The notes under the pieces: generated by a model
What the model saw: the letters and a program-made list of their open reading frames with translations, nothing else
The model's database searches: none
Told to the model about the DNA's origin: nothing
In this document: piece by piece, positions 43,626-56,647 of the stretch
Position numbering within the stretch: the first letter of the stretch is position 1
Layout: the number at the start of each line of letters is the position of its first letter
Position numbers and translations under genes: made by a program
Assembly: GCA_946902985.2 (NCBI GenBank)
Contig: OX336397.1
Coordinates: forward strand, 188,608,813 to 188,672,812
DNA length: 64,000 nucleotides
Reading direction: 5' to 3'
Source: Meconema thalassinum
Taxonomy: Eukaryota; Arthropoda; Insecta; Orthoptera; Tettigoniidae

Positions 43626-45460
43626 TTAAAGTCAAGAACTTTTGTTAGGAGTTTTTCTCAATTAGAGATTTATAGAACGATGTTTGCATTCCCCAGTCTA
43701 ATTGGATTCTATTCGAATACTTTGCATTTTAGTCGCACTTTATTTGATGATAGTATTTTTATACTACAATTTCTTTTAAGATGTTAATCTTAAATTTTGA
43801 TAGACCAGACAGGCGTATATAAGCGTATTCACTATTAAATTTATTTGTGATTGGCAAGTTTTGACTTCATTTCGGTTCATGAATGAAATCCACGAAGGTT
43901 AAATAAAAACAGTTTTGAAACAATTAATGATTATTAGAATTTTTAAGTGGAACTATGAATGTATAATCGCTAGTGCAGCGCGTGTTGAAAGTCGCTGATG
44001 TATAATGCCCTTGAATATGAAGGAAGTTCCCACAGGAATTAATGTTAAAGAATTATTTGTGGAAGTTTTTGTAAGTTATGTGGAAGTTTTTAATGCCATA
44101 TAGATTAATATATGATGAATTTTGGGCCTAATTTTTAATGCAGTTTGTGCATTAACTTGTTAGCGAAGGATTTTCCGCTGGAGTAAGATTGTCATAGTTC
44201 GTTGAAAATTAATCAAGTGAATTTACTGTTATAATTAACACGAGTTTTGAAAGAATATGAGATAAGATTTTGAATGAAGATTACCGTCACAAATCATTAT
44301 TAAAACCTTTATTAAACCAGATTGTGACATTAACATGTATAACTAACCTTCATTGGTCGATTATATTAAACACGATTATAAAATTACCAACCGGATGAAC
44401 ATGTGGTTAATGTATTTCTTAAATTAATAATTTAAACAATTTAAATGTTAATATTGTAAATAATTGCTGTAAATATTTTTGAAAATAATGTGGAACGAGA
44501 GTGATGTTAAAGGCGTGCTTATAATATTTTTATTGTCTTTGACAAACATTATAAACAATTTCTAATTGTTATAAATAATTTATGTGATTTTGTTATAAAC
44601 ATTTAAGAGCTAATTAAACATTTGGATTGAACTTATCAAGTTTAAGGAATTAAAATAATGATCCAATAGGATGTGAGCAAAGTACTTGAAAGATTTGCGT
44701 AATTATAATGTGAGTTGTCTTGTAGACATTTAAAAGCTTGAGAGAGCAAGCTGTATTCTTACATAACGTAGCACGTGAGAAGGGAGTCTATTTGACCAGT
44801 ATGCAACAGGTTGGAGGGTAGCTCACAGCTGTGCCAACATCTGGTTATCAGCGGGCTAGGTCGTCCACACTCTGGCCTTACGACTATAAATACCATTGTC
44901 ATGTTTATTAAAAGGAAACCAAGTGCTCTATATATGTCACACCCTGACGTCCTTTTCCAATCCAATTATGTTATGAATATTACGTTATTTGGAGCTCGTG
45001 GGAGCTAAAATCTTCTATATCATGTTGTATGATAATGTTTGCAAGTCCTACAGGAGGACGTAGTCAGATTGACATGGGCTACTGATAGCCACGTTTATTT
45101 TGTTGTGTTAGTAAAATCATACCCTTTATTTGAAATAAAGCTTTTGTACAGTTCAAAGTTCTCGTCTTCGTTCTGGTTCATTTTTAAATGTCATGGTGGA
45201 GGTTATTGTGTGAACAGACTTTAGTGATCCTGTTGTCAACTCAATCCCCGAGATAATTAAGAGGTAAGTAACGGTAAGTATGAACCCCCGTCTATTTTGG
45301 TGTGTTCCACAATGATTTCCTGTGAACTTCTGTGCTCTTATCTCGATAGTATCTGTCAGTGCCATTTTCATTGATGTAGCTGAGCCGGTGCGATTGATTG
45401 TTGGCAATCCGATTGAGGGGGCGGATATCTGACAGCCTACTATCCAGGTAAACGGGGACA

Positions 45461-46518
45461 GTACCTTATGGAGACACATTTCTAATTTATTTTACGTTTA
45501 AATTATTATTTATTTTCTTTTGCCAATCTTGGGATTGACATAGTAATTTATTCTTGATCCGTTGCGTTTCACTATTGTAATAGTATTTAGACATATCGTT
45601 TTCCGCCGTTCATTTCCTTCTGCTAATGTTTAAATTTAATTTTATTAATTGTTTGCCGTAATTACGATCAGGCATGCGGTTTCCTTGTGTTTTTGTGGCC
45701 ATGTTATGAAGAGATGCATTATGGTCTCGAGGTCAGTCTCTTGGCGTCCACCGCGAAACTCAAACGTGTTGTGTTAACTTAAGATGTTTTTTTATTTAAC
45801 CTTGTCGGTTTAACATTGTGTTTTTAGTAATTGTTCCTGTGTTTATCTCCATCATGCAAATTAATGAATTGTTTTCTGATACAATTTAATTTGGTTAATT
45901 TAATTTTTATTTCTGTTTCTGGTGAAGGTGCTCCTTTATATTTTAACATGGATCTACGCATGCCGGATCGCTATTGCATTCCCTTGCAAATTATCAAGCC
46001 CTTTTTCATTGTGTTATGCATGTAATTTTTATTTTAACCTTTGGGCTGTTTAACATTTTTATTTTAAATTAAGTCTTTTCTCTTCTTGGCTTTGCAAGCA
46101 AGCATGTTAGGCGGTATCTGGCCTACATTGTAAATTTGTGCTGGTTGATGCATGTTCTGTTTCTGGTGAAGGTGCTCCTTTAAATTTTTAATATTAAACC
46201 TTTTATTTATAAAATTTTAATCTTCTGTTGTGGCATTATTCCTCCGGCGGCCGTTCCGTTGGTTATTGGGGGGGTGTCTGTACGATAGCCTGTGTGTGTT
46301 GTCCCCTTCTCCATCTTCCTTCCACTCCTTTGGAGCTCTTCTGTTGGGACATGTCATCTGGAGGTGATTTTGCTGCGGAAGTGACCCGGACCTCTCAAAC
46401 AAGGTAAGTTGGGCCCCGGATTCCTGGTGTCGCAGTGGTGAAGCAGAGCGTTGGTTATCGAGTTACCGACGTGCTGCTGGCCACGCGGCGGTGTCGTCAT
46501 CGTACCGGGGGTGTCGCA
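45461..46518 (+). repeat. Element A 5' LTR, second part
   Basis: Resumes with GTACCTTATGGAGACAC after element B and ends GGTGTCGCA at 46518. Matches 59806-60862 of the 3' LTR apart from about 15 differences, concentrated near 46248-46270. Confidence 0.9.
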
Positions 46519-46612
46519 GTGGTAGCAGAGCGTGGTTTACGAGTTACCGACGTGCTGCTGGCCACGCGGCGGTGTCATCATCGTGCGGGGTGTAGCAGTG
46601 GTAGCAGACCGA
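46424..46612 (+). repeat. About 85-bp tandem repeat spanning the A LTR end and primer-binding site
   Basis: GTGGTGAAGCAGAGCG (46435), GTGGTAGCAGAGCG (46519) and GTGGTAGCAGACCG (46595) each follow TGTCGCA or TGTAGCA. Each of the first two is followed by a GAGTTACCGACGTGCTGCTGG block and the ACGCGGCGGTGTC block. The middle copy starts exactly at the LTR end. Confidence 0.8.
46519..46531 (+). promoter_or_regulatory. Primer-binding site of element A, initiator-tRNA type
   Basis: TGGTAGCAGAG, starting one base after the LTR end, is complementary to the 3' end of animal initiator tRNA-Met as I recall it (...CTCTGCTACCA). Eleven consecutive bases fit. Confidence 0.65.
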
Positions 46613-49600
46613 GCTCGAGTTAGCTTCCGTAACTATCCCCTCCCCAGTACCCACAGGCTGTTTTATGGACTCCTCTAGTGCTGATGGCTCGTTTGTTGGT
46701 GGGATTTTGTCGGGCCAGTGCACTTAATGTTATGTTTTGCTAATCCTTGTCGTTTGTTGTGTTTCATGTTTGCCTCTGGATATCCATATGCTGTTCTAAG
46801 CGAGGCGTTTACTCCTGTATTTTACCCTGTTTGTGTGCAACATTCCAACTGAAGAAGCAGCTCGGTGAGTGACTGACATGTGTTCTTGGCATGGGAAATG
46901 GGATTTCTTAATGTTCTGATAGCCTACTTGCTTCGTGTGAAGGAGTCCTGGAGCTCTGTCGGAGGCTGTTAGCCAGATGTTTTGTGCCAATTTTTGTAAT
47001 TTAGCTTTCTGTTTTCGAGCCAAGCAGGCGGTGACGTATGCAGTTCTGGACAGCATTGTGCATGATGTTATTTGTCGAAATTTCAGTTGTCGGGGCAATG
47101 TCGGTGTTTAAGAAGACTGTTGTGTTCCTGTATGTTTCTTGCATGATATTCTGTGCTGATATGCTGTTCTCGTGATATTTTTATTATGCTACTATCACGC
47201 CTATTGGTGTTATGGCAAAGTGGAGTCCGATTAAAAGGGCTAACCTATGGAAATCTGCTCGCCCTATGTCCCTATTGTGGTGCCAGAAGGCACATTTAAC
47301 GTGCATGTCACTATTATTTGGCTAGAAATTCTTCCCTAACTCATTCAAGGTAAGTGTTTGTTTTGAGGTGTTTCTATCGCAATGTGCGATTTGTAATTTT
47401 TGTTCTTAAACTTACATTATACTGCAATCGTTCTGGGATAAGCGTATATGTTGTGCAAATCATGTCTGTATGTATGTGTTAACGTAGATTTGATTTAGAT
47501 TTGTAGGGTGGGGTAATTCAGGCGTTGTTTTGTTTGCAAAAGTAAGGTTAGGATCGTATTTTTATTAGTTGCTTTCCTTGTAATTTTCAACTAAAGCGAA
47601 TATGTAGGAGTGTTTTACGTGGAGATATCTACTGTCTGGGGTTAGCTAGGTTAGAAGTATGGGATTCTTTCTTGGTTTGATCCCTGGGCAGGTTGTGTAT
47701 AGGACTTGCACGATCCGAACTGGCTTGGTATGGGACTGGTCTGTTCGATGAAATGCAAGTATGTGTAGTGTAATGTAATTGTAAGGGTATTGTGTTTTTA
47801 ATTGTATTTGTTTGTGTTATGATATCTCTACGACTACATAACTTGCATATTTGAGTATTAATGGGAATTATTTTTCTGGGTGGTAAAAATTATGTATCGC
47901 TATTATTGGAGTATGTTGTGCGATGAATATGTTGTTGTGAATATGAGATCTCAGTTCGTGAACAGCCATAATGTAATGTGCTTTCCTTCTTAATTAATTA
48001 ATATAGGGTCTTCAAAATTTACTGGGGTTAAATTTCTGTTGGACATTATGGTCATCAGGTTCTGTAAGTCAGCTTGTTTTACTTTTAAAGCTAGTAATCT
48101 CTTGTTGCTGGAAATCAGGGTCACCTGTTGCCTCATGCTAACCGTAAATTACATAGGCCTTCTGTTTTAGTTCATGCTATGGCAATCTCGGTCATCAGCC
48201 ACTGTAGTTTGAGAAAAATTTTCTGCTTTTGATTAATAATCCTAAATTTTTCGGCTTTATCGTTTGGAATGGTGCGTAAGTGTTCTCTGTTAGCCTCGTC
48301 TTTCGACAAGAGCGGCTTGTTTCTCATCTAACCGTATTTTCGGGCCATGTTAGGCATCCTTTGGTTGTACGTGTTAGTGTCTTTAACCTGAACGAGGAAA
48401 CCTCATTTGTACTTCGTGTACTGTTGAACTTAGTTCTTTTTATGTTGGATTTTTCTCACCCAGGCGGATGTCGGCTGTATTCTCATCGGGTGTCGAACCT
48501 CAATTTGGTTCCTTGTGTGAGTGTATTGGTGTTTGGTTTTCTGCGCTGCCATTTTCTCTTCGTTTTTGTCGTTACTGTAACTGCGTTTGAATTCCTCAGT
48601 GTTCCCATGCCAAGTAATGCGTGCGGTCACGAACCAACTATGTAGAGGCACACATGTCAGATTAATTAATTTTCCTTTTCAAAACCCCAAGGCAAACATA
48701 ATTTCAAGAGTGCATCTATCGCACATTAAGCGAGGTGGAGAGGTGTCTAATGAGGAAATGCTACCGTAAATTTTGTAAAACGAATTTTGTATAATGTAGA
48801 GTGTCCCTAACCTTCATTGAAGCCTTCAGGTATCTGTTCCTTCTGGAATTTTGAACTGGGTATGCAAACTCTGATGGGATACAAAATGTTAATGTTGGGA
48901 AGTTCCCATTGTAATGGTAAATTGTAAAAGTGTACCTAATTTTGATGTTTCATGGAAGATGCTAACATGTATGTTGGGCTCGGTGGGAGACCTAACTCAT
49001 GGTAACCTTGTATTCCTGTTCCCTTTGGGAATTTAAGTGGTCATTCCTCTACCGTAGTTCCTTCTAAGTGTATAGTCGTCTAACTCTTGTAATCTTGAAA
49101 TGTACTTCGAATCTGTAAAAAGGTAAACTTGTTAATGAAATTTTGTAAGCACGGATCTAGGGCATGGTCAGAAATATTTTCTTCATTTAAATTCAACCTT
49201 GTTTCTCTTTGTAAAATGTAGTAAGAATTAGTAATTCTGTAAACCTTTTTTGAAATTAGATTAACTTATGTTATTGTAAATGGCTGCCCACGTGTCGAAT
49301 GATATATGGCACATTGCTTCCTCCTACTTCGTCTAAAGCGACCTACCTTGGACTTGTTGGAAATTTTCCTTACGTGTCTCGGACTCTGAAAGCACTGCTG
49401 GTGCTGGTGTTCTGCGTTTCTGAAGATTTTTGGACACAGTGATGCTTTTGACTAAGTGGTTAGCGAGGTGATGAATTATCCCATCACTGATAATTTGACC
49501 CTGCATTCTTCCTAACCAAAACGATGCGGTTTCATCCATCAATTGGAGTTAACTGGTGAACATTATCTTCGGGAAACATCTCTGGTGAATCGACTAGTTA

Positions 49601-49661
49601 AGGAGTACTGTCTATGCCTAGGCATATTCGTGAACGGTGTTCACGCTTAAGGGAGGGAGAC
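46532..49661 (+). other. Element A interior: no coding sequence
   Basis: About 3.1 kb of T-rich sequence. The longest frame (121 codons, 48280-48645) is hydrophobic, lacks motifs and is not considered a gene. A purine tract AAGGGAGGGAGA (49649-49660) precedes the 3' LTR and is the expected polypurine tract. Confidence 0.8.
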
Positions 49662-50391
49662 TGTTACGTGCAAGTGCCCGTCCCAACATTTCAAACATGT
49701 AAATTCCTATGGATGCAGTTCTTGACATTTTGAAACGACCTCTTCGTCGCTCAGTTCCGCCTGTGACCACGAGATGGTAGCTGCTGTCGGACTTTGGAAA
49801 GTCTTCAAGTAGTTCCTGCAGCTCCGCTAGATGGTGTGTACTGCGCCTTATAAAACTCTTTATACGCATGACATAATTGAAAGACAATTACATTCTTCGT
49901 CATGAAACAAATGCCAGTGTAGTCATGATACCGCCAAATTTATTTCCTATTTATGACATTGTTGTTTGATGTGTCAATCTCTGATTGGACAATAAATTTT
50001 ACATGAAGGCAGTTCGGCACTTGACACGCAAAAATTCTCCGCCATTTTGTGGAGTCCATTAGCCATCGTGAAGTAAACACATCTAGCCGACTGGTCGTGA
50101 AAGGTGTCTCCGTTGATGGGGGCTCTGGCCCCCATTCTCTTCGAAATATATGTATTCAAGAGAAAAAGGAATTGCCTGTTCTCTTCAGGTTGTGAATTTC
50201 ATCGTCTCGCCGTGTAGTGGACGTGTGAAATGTGGTCGCATCTCGATGGAGACCTGTGATTGTGACCCAAACAACGCATGTGCCTGGTTAGCCATTTTTT
50301 GTGAAGCACATGTAGTGACGTACAGAATTTAAAAATTATATGTTAATTATTTTATTATTAGTGTGTCTCCGCTGAGTAGGAAATAAGGTAC
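49662..50391 (+). repeat. Element A 3' LTR, first part
   Basis: Begins TGTTACGTGCAAGTG and ends at GTAC (50388-50391), where element C inserted. Hairpin copy at 50116-50135. Confidence 0.92.
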
Positions 50392-53360
50392 TGTGCCCGT
50401 TTCTCCAATGGGACAGGCGATCACCCGGCTAGCATCCCGGCCCCATTAGAAGAAACAGCCAAGGGAGTGGGTATAAAAAAATTAGGGCATGAATCTTGGT
50501 TCATACAGACAAGACTATGAAAAACTCCAGTGAGCTAGAGACAAAGGGTCTCGGGTCGTTTACGGGTTGGGATGGTAAATAGACTGAACCAGGATTCACA
50601 AGCAAAACCCTAACTTGAATTGACAAACAGAAAAGAAAGTAAAAGCCCTCGTAAAATCACATCTGCTCCTTTATTGGCCAAAGGATAAATAAATATGCAA
50701 CCTGCCTATCACGCACGAGTATAATGTTATGGTGGGACAAAGTCCGGAAAAGAAATAAAGTTCATAGTCCCTAAACAAAGAAAAGAAAATTACGCTTATT
50801 CAAACTCGTGGGTGTCCTCTCTTAAAGTTCCGACAGGGAGATCGTCTTTCAAAAAGCTAAATTAACCATAATTTATCGGTGCACACGCATGTAAACATCA
50901 CTAGCCACTCAACACAAAGTTCACCTGCGGCAAAAAAACTCTAAGAAAATATCGAATATCTACGTAAATTACAACTGTCTACCCTTATACAGTAATGGAC
51001 GGATCTCCTCTATCGAACTGCAAATGAATAATTAAAGAGCATCATGTTACATCAAATAGCACTCAAACATCGACTCAGCTTCACATACTATGACATTTCA
51101 ACAATTAATTATAACCTATCATAAATTATTAACACACCCAGATTGTGCTTACATATTTACACTACTAATTCTTATTATTATTGCTAATTTATCTTCCTCT
51201 TTCCAACAACTTTGATCCACACGGTCATATTCGTCATTGTAATTAAATTATGGCATTGTCTAATGTTTATGAAAGGTTAAGAACCTCGCAATAAGGCGCC
51301 CTAGCGTATTTCATACTCATAACAAACATTTAATCGTAACCCTTCCGCCGAACACTCTGTGTGAAGATCCAAACAACCTGACTGTCGAGCGCACCATCAA
51401 TTACACCCCTGCGCTATTCAATACAATTCATCAATGAACGTGGCACGTTCGTCAAGAGGACCCTGTCCTTACAACTACAATTCAACGGGCATCCGTCGCC
51501 CCGTGAATAATCTCGTCACATTTTGACGGAATAATACCATATCTAATTACCACATAATTATCACATAAACTTTACACAACATCATTACAAAATAAATCAT
51601 GCATTATCAGCATGTCTCAAGAACCCACACTAACAGAGCGTATCAACTTTATCGGGACCACGAGGTCGTATGATAATATGGCATCCTATCCAAGGAACCT
51701 TATTCGGCAATATTGAACCATATTCATTGCTATAAAAATCTGTTCATTCCGTGACAAACCTTTCAGAATAGAATTCGAATAATGACCTCTGAAATCGACG
51801 TGCTAGGATCTCCCAGCAAAATGGGCATCTCTTATTATGGTTACCCAATTTCAAATTATTATTATTATTATTATTATGACTCAGAGAATAAATACATGTC
51901 TTACTCCTACCATTGATGCTGTAAATTTATATAGGTCGAATGACCCGAGAAGAAAGACAAAAAAACATCTGCACGACCCTATGAAAAGAAAAAAAAATGA
52001 TGCTCTTATTCAATCTGGAATAAATTATTATAAAGGGCGTTAAGTTACACGATCTCAGGTTATCTCATTGCATGGCTATCCGAGGTAGAAGTTCTCTTCT
52101 TTCTGATGAACAAGGATGGAAAGGAAACGTCTTACTTTATATCTGGCGTCCTCGGAAATCCATGGCGTCGGCGTCGTCACCGTCTGCGGCGTCAGGGCGG
52201 CGGCGTCGCTCCAGCGTCCCCGCGATGTGGTCTCCCAGCGTACTGGTAGAGGTATCCGCCTCTGGCAACTCCCGATCTCCTGGCGACGCCCATGTCTGCC
52301 CACAGGTTGTCCCCCGTCACCTTCATCAGCGCCGTGGCCCGACGTCCCAACCATGGTCCACTCGTCCACCTCGTTGAGACCGTTCATCCCATTATGGCCC
52401 CTTAGCAGTTCAGTGCAGCATAATTCGCGTGTTAATATGCATGTTGATGCCCAGAATATATGAGTCCCTGGCTATTAAGTTCATGCTGCCATGCGGCAAT
52501 ATTACACCTCACTATATCAGAGCACATTCATGCTCGCACACTAAAGCGTCTAGTTCCTGGTTCACTTGAGTTATATGTTTTCACTTCCTTTAGCCCGGTG
52601 ACACACTTCCTTCCACGAGGAGCTATTTCGAGCTGGCCTTGACCGACATATCAAGTTGCTGGTGGCCTACAGTCTTTCAACACAAGCTTAAAATAGATGT
52701 GGCCTCCCTTACTGCGTTCTCACTACGTTTCTTAAAACGCCGTACTGCTATGCTATTTCCGAATGGATGTCAGTTAAAATATAGGACCTCGCGATAATGT
52801 TTCGCCTCGACTATCCTTATATAGTTCCTCCCCTGATACTCGTAAATTTAAACACCTCCTGGTATCAATATTTAATGAACATAAATTGTCGGCATAAACT
52901 GACTTCCTTTATCAATTCTAACTATTTCCTCACACACTAGCGAGTCCGAAATCGCCTTGAAAATCACACTGTTCGACCAACAAACTGACATATTTCACTG
53001 TAAAAAAACTCACTGGCAATATATGCACGCTAGTTTCAGGCTTCATGGCCTGCTGGTTACTCACAAAAACCATTCAAGTTCCCGATGTAAAATCAATGTC
53101 TACATGACATGGGCTAATCTTCCGTGCTCCGCTGTGTGACATTCTCGTCCACGCACTACTGACTCACATACTGCTGATTCACATACTGAGCATTCCGGAA
53201 CTCCGTCCTTCTTCGAGAAAAAGAAAGTGGGAGGGGTTGGAACCTTCTGGAGCATTCCCCTGCTCTCGCCGCGTCATGCCATGACGTCATACTGACTCTC
53301 CGAGTTCCTTCATCTTCTGTCATCCGGGGCTGGTAATTGACCCTGACTGGATCGGTCACA
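50392..53360 (-). repeat. Element C LTR, left copy (sense 3' LTR)
   Basis: 2969 bp, matching 56675-59645. It has a (TTA)n microsatellite at about 51857-51880 and a GC-rich block at 52160-52370. Open frames of about 100 codons in this block occur in both LTRs on both strands but have no recognisable domain; they are not annotated as genes. Confidence 0.92.
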
Positions 53361-53463
53361 TCTCTCCCGCGGCCTTCAAAATATAAGCGGTGGGAACATA
53401 GCTTATGTTTTTCCTCAAGTGATGCATGTGAACGATCTTTTTCAGTCATCTCCTCAATGCTGA

Positions 53464-54290
53464 CTAACGGGCTTGCCGGTGATACTTCCGCAGATTCTCA
53501 GCATTGAAATTCCCAACAAGTGCATTCCTGACGTTGTCAACCACCCTATAGCAATTGTTGTCCATCACTCTGGCAACCCTATGGGGTCCCGAAAATGGGC
53601 GCGCAAATTTCCCATACACTCTGAGTGGTAAGTTTGATGACGTGGGTTTTCGAATCAGCACTAGGTCATTGACTCGAATTGGCTCGCGAAAACGGCGGCC
53701 AGCCTTCCTTCTCTCCCGTTTCTGCGCCTGTAGCTGCATCCTCTCCCGAGCCAGTTCGTTTCTCCTGTGCACCGACGGCTCAATCTCTGGGGGTGCCTGT
53801 ATAACAGCATGCCAAGGTCTACTTGGTTTTCGTCCATGGTGCAGAAGGCAAGGAATTTGTCTGGTACTCTCATGTGTTGTAGAATTCAAGCAACGTTCAA
53901 TTATGGGCAACACTTCCATCCATCGATGATGCTATTCATGACAGTAAATCCGGCAGTACTTTCCAATCTCCGCATTTACTCTTTCAACAGGATTTCCTTC
54001 TGGGTATCTTATGGAGCTCAAGATATGCCTTATGCCGAGTCGTGCCATAGCTTCCTGAAATTCGGCGCTCGTGAACTGCGTTCCGTGATCGCTCAGAAGG
54101 AACTCTGGCTTCCCTGCAGTTGGAATCACGCCGATTTCGATCCTGCGAATCACGTATCGGGATGTTGCCTTCTGGATAGGGTGCAACATGACTAATTTGG
54201 AAAACACATCCATCGTCACCAAAATGTATTGGTTACCCCTGGTGGACCTCGGAAGGGGGCCATACAGGTCCGTAGCCATTAATTCATTCG
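53464..54290 (-). pseudogene. Element C integrase, joined directly to gag
   Basis: The core begins at about 54279 with ATDLYGPLPRSTRG, giving the first catalytic Asp, then VTMDVFSKLVMLHP, LLSDHGTQF (second Asp) and EGNPVERVNAEIG (Glu). An in-frame TAG (53934-53932) follows CRIYCHE; the same frame continues with WMEVLPIIERCLN and ends in a basic, GPHRVARV-type C-terminal domain. The zinc finger and everything upstream in pol are missing: the gag frame ends within a few bases of the first integrase codons. This is an internal deletion derivative. The enzyme would integrate the cDNA. Confidence 0.8.
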
Positions 54291-56378
54291 GACGAGTCGG
54301 TATCCTGAAATATCTCTTGAATTTCTATCAGTTCGGGAGGACCAAGGTTTGAGGAATTTCTTAATTTGAAGTTTTTTTTGTTGATCTGACCGACTTGTGT
54401 CAGGTGGTCGGTCAGCTTCCCCCGGTGGTGCGGATGGATTACTCCGTAATTGTTGTAAATATTCCTGGCTCTCTCGATGTCTTTCCGTATAGCTCGGCCG
54501 CGACCCCTGCGAACGAGAATCCCTATAGGCATTCTGTCTTTGATAATATTGATTTGACTGCCTTCGTTGATATTCACCATATCGTCCCTTCGTATTGTTG
54601 AATCGGGATCTCCTACGTTCTTCATACGGTTTATTCCTCCATCTGGGTCGCTTGTCTGTTCCACCGTAGCTCCTATCTCGGCTCCGATAGTACCCCGTGT
54701 CTCTTGGCCTGTCCGTCTCCCGCGGCGTTCGCTCTTCCGTCTGCGCAATTCTGTCAATCACGACCGTGTTCACATCTCTATTTTCCTGTCGTCCGGACCT
54801 CGCCTGTAACTGTGCGCTAGTGTGGTCCAGTTTTCGAAGAATCTCTTCACATCCCTCTTAAGTCTCGGCTCCTGACGCTATTACACTCTTCTGGACCTCT
54901 ACAGGTAACTGTCGAATAATGGCCTGGACCAATTCGTCCTCCGGCACTGGTGGAGTCAAATACTGCAGCCTGGCGAGTTGCGACGCGAAGTACCCCGCGT
55001 ACCTAGTCGGATTGGATGTCGCATACCGTTTAGCGTATAGTTCCGCCCGTATGTTCAATTGTTCTTCAGGGCTCCAAAAACGTTTGATTAATAATCGTTC
55101 GAACTCATCCGTGCTCGTGAACGTGTATCGAAATGCGCGAAACCAAGTTAATGCTGTCGATTCCAGGGACCTCTCAATAACTCTTAGTTCCCTCTCACGT
55201 GGTATCTTATTCTCCGCCATGTATTCACGGACCTCCCTCATAAATTCGATAGGTGTGACGTTATTAGTCCCATTGTTCCCCGAGAATTTCCTCGGCTGGT
55301 GGTCGATACTTCTAATGATAGTTAGGTATCCCGCGGGATTTGTACTCCGTATTCTCGGCGTTGCATCTACCTCACCCGCCTTTCTAGAAAATGGGGCGTT
55401 TTCACTTTCCATCCCGTTAAGATGTGGCGTGGTTTCAATTTCGGACCATCTAACCCTTTCTGACTCCGATTTGTCTTTTATCTGCGTCATTTCCGCCTCT
55501 AAGTTGCCTAATCGAGTGAGTTGCCTTCCCTGTTGAATAATGATCTTCTCCTCCAACTCAACAATGGAAGTGTGGATAGATTCTCTCACATGTTCGAGTA
55601 ATGTCGTTTGTGAATGAGTGATTTTCCTGTCATACGTGTCCTGGAATGATTCAACCTGTATCTGCATGTTTTTCACGTCCTTCGCAACCTCTTCTTTCCA
55701 ACCTGACACGTCCTGTTTCAACTTATCCAGGGTTTCCTCGCTAGACTGACCAATTTGCTCAATTTTTGCCGTCAAATCTTGTCCCATGCATTTAATATTA
55801 CTGTTCAACTTCTCCTCAAGTCCTTCAATATTCCCCCGAAGCGAAATCTGAGTATCCCTGATTTGCCGTGCCATAGAATCTTTGAGCTCCGCGGTGAGCA
55901 CTTGGAATGTAGTTTCTACCTTTTTATCGAGTAGATTAATCTTATTGTCTATAGCCTTTCCTGATAGCCTAAGATTACGTTCTACAGCATCAATGTTTTT
56001 CTGCAAATGAGATTCTAAACTCTTAAGATTAGATCCCATGACTTCTAATAAGTCGGTTCTGAGACCATCAACTTTATCACTAACATCCTTTTTTATTCCT
56101 GCTACCTGAATACCGACACCCTCTTGTGTCCTCTGTACCTCTGCTACCTGAACGCCGACACTCTCTTGTGTCCTCTGTACCTCTGCTACCTGAATGCCGA
56201 CACTCTCTTGTGCCGTCCATAAGCGATCCATATCGCTCTTCATGTTTGTTTTAATTGACCCAACACTATCCTTAACATTATTAATTTCAGTGGTTAGACC
56301 AGTTAATCCAACTTGGATTTGTTTTAATATATCAGCAATATTTTCTGTGGTTACTACTTGTGACATCTTACAATACAA
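54279..56378 (-). pseudogene. gag: Element C Gag: coiled coil, capsid domain, RG-rich tail, one stop
   Basis: 506 codons from 56378 to an in-frame TAA (54860-54858), then the same frame continues to 54279. The start is MYCKMSQVV; the second Met (56366) is also plausible. Residues 1-300 are coiled coil, with three 16-residue repeats of the type ESVGIQVAEVQRTQ near residue 40-85. The capsid domain (about 355-500) has PRERELRVIERSL, LTWFRAFRYTF, LIKRFWSPEEQ and PTRYAGYFASQLARL, clearly homologous to the Gag of element B. The tail after the stop is Arg/Gly/Tyr/Gln-rich (YRSRDRSYGG, QYYQRQNAYRD) without CCHC knuckles, as in B. Confidence 0.85.
56100..56215 (-). repeat. 48-bp tandem repeat in C gag, about 2.5 copies
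   Basis: GCTACCTGAA(T/C)(A/G)CCGACAC followed by CCTCTTGTGTCCTCTGTACC-type sequence recurs with a 48-bp period. It encodes the 16-residue coiled-coil units, so copy changes alter coiled-coil length in frame. Confidence 0.85.
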
Positions 56379-56647
56379 CTTAAATATAGGGGCCTACATG
56401 GGAATGTAGGTCGTCGAGTATAGCCATAACCTGAGATCGTGTACTAACCCTGTCAAATGGTTCACTAAAGGCTCAGTGTGATACGAGGTTAATTTTACAC
56501 AAGAATTACACATGGCAAGTATCGCGCTCCCATCAAAGGCACGAATCTGACCACACAGTATACTCCCATCACCACAACAAATGATTGAGTACAAAAAAAA
56601 CATGCCCATGACGGAAACGAAACACACCATCGTCGTCGAGCCCAACA

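Larger units (their letters stand above)
33778..45460 (+). mobile_element. LTR element B: gag-only gypsy-type retrotransposon with 3.9-kb LTRs
   Basis: Starts TGCCCCCGTAATTG, ends AACGGGGACA, TSD GTAC (33774-33777 and 45461-45464). LTRs are 33778-37676 (3899 bp) and 40859-45460 (4602 bp; 3899 after removing a 703-bp piggyBac insertion with its TTAA). By eye they differ at about 20 sites, near 99.5 percent identity. The interior (37677-40858) holds a primer-binding-like TGGCGACCCTAAAACG 7 bp after the LTR, one gag gene, and a purine tract GTGAGAGGAGAA before the 3' LTR. No protease, RT or integrase exists, so it must depend on a partner's pol. Confidence 0.93.
40859..45460 (+). repeat. Element B 3' LTR, interrupted by a piggyBac derivative
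   Basis: Same sequence as 33778-37676, except for a 699-bp insertion with TTAA duplication at 42923-43629. Begins TG directly after the purine tract and ends CA at 45460 before GTAC. Confidence 0.93.

Noticed and set aside
48280..48645. 121-codon frame in the interior of element A
   Set aside because: Hydrophobic translation of T-rich DNA, no recognisable gag or pol motif.
52072..52463. Pair of about 100-codon frames in the GC-rich block of LTR C, repeated at 58357-58748
   Set aside because: Present on both strands at the same place because of GC richness; conserved only because LTRs are copies.
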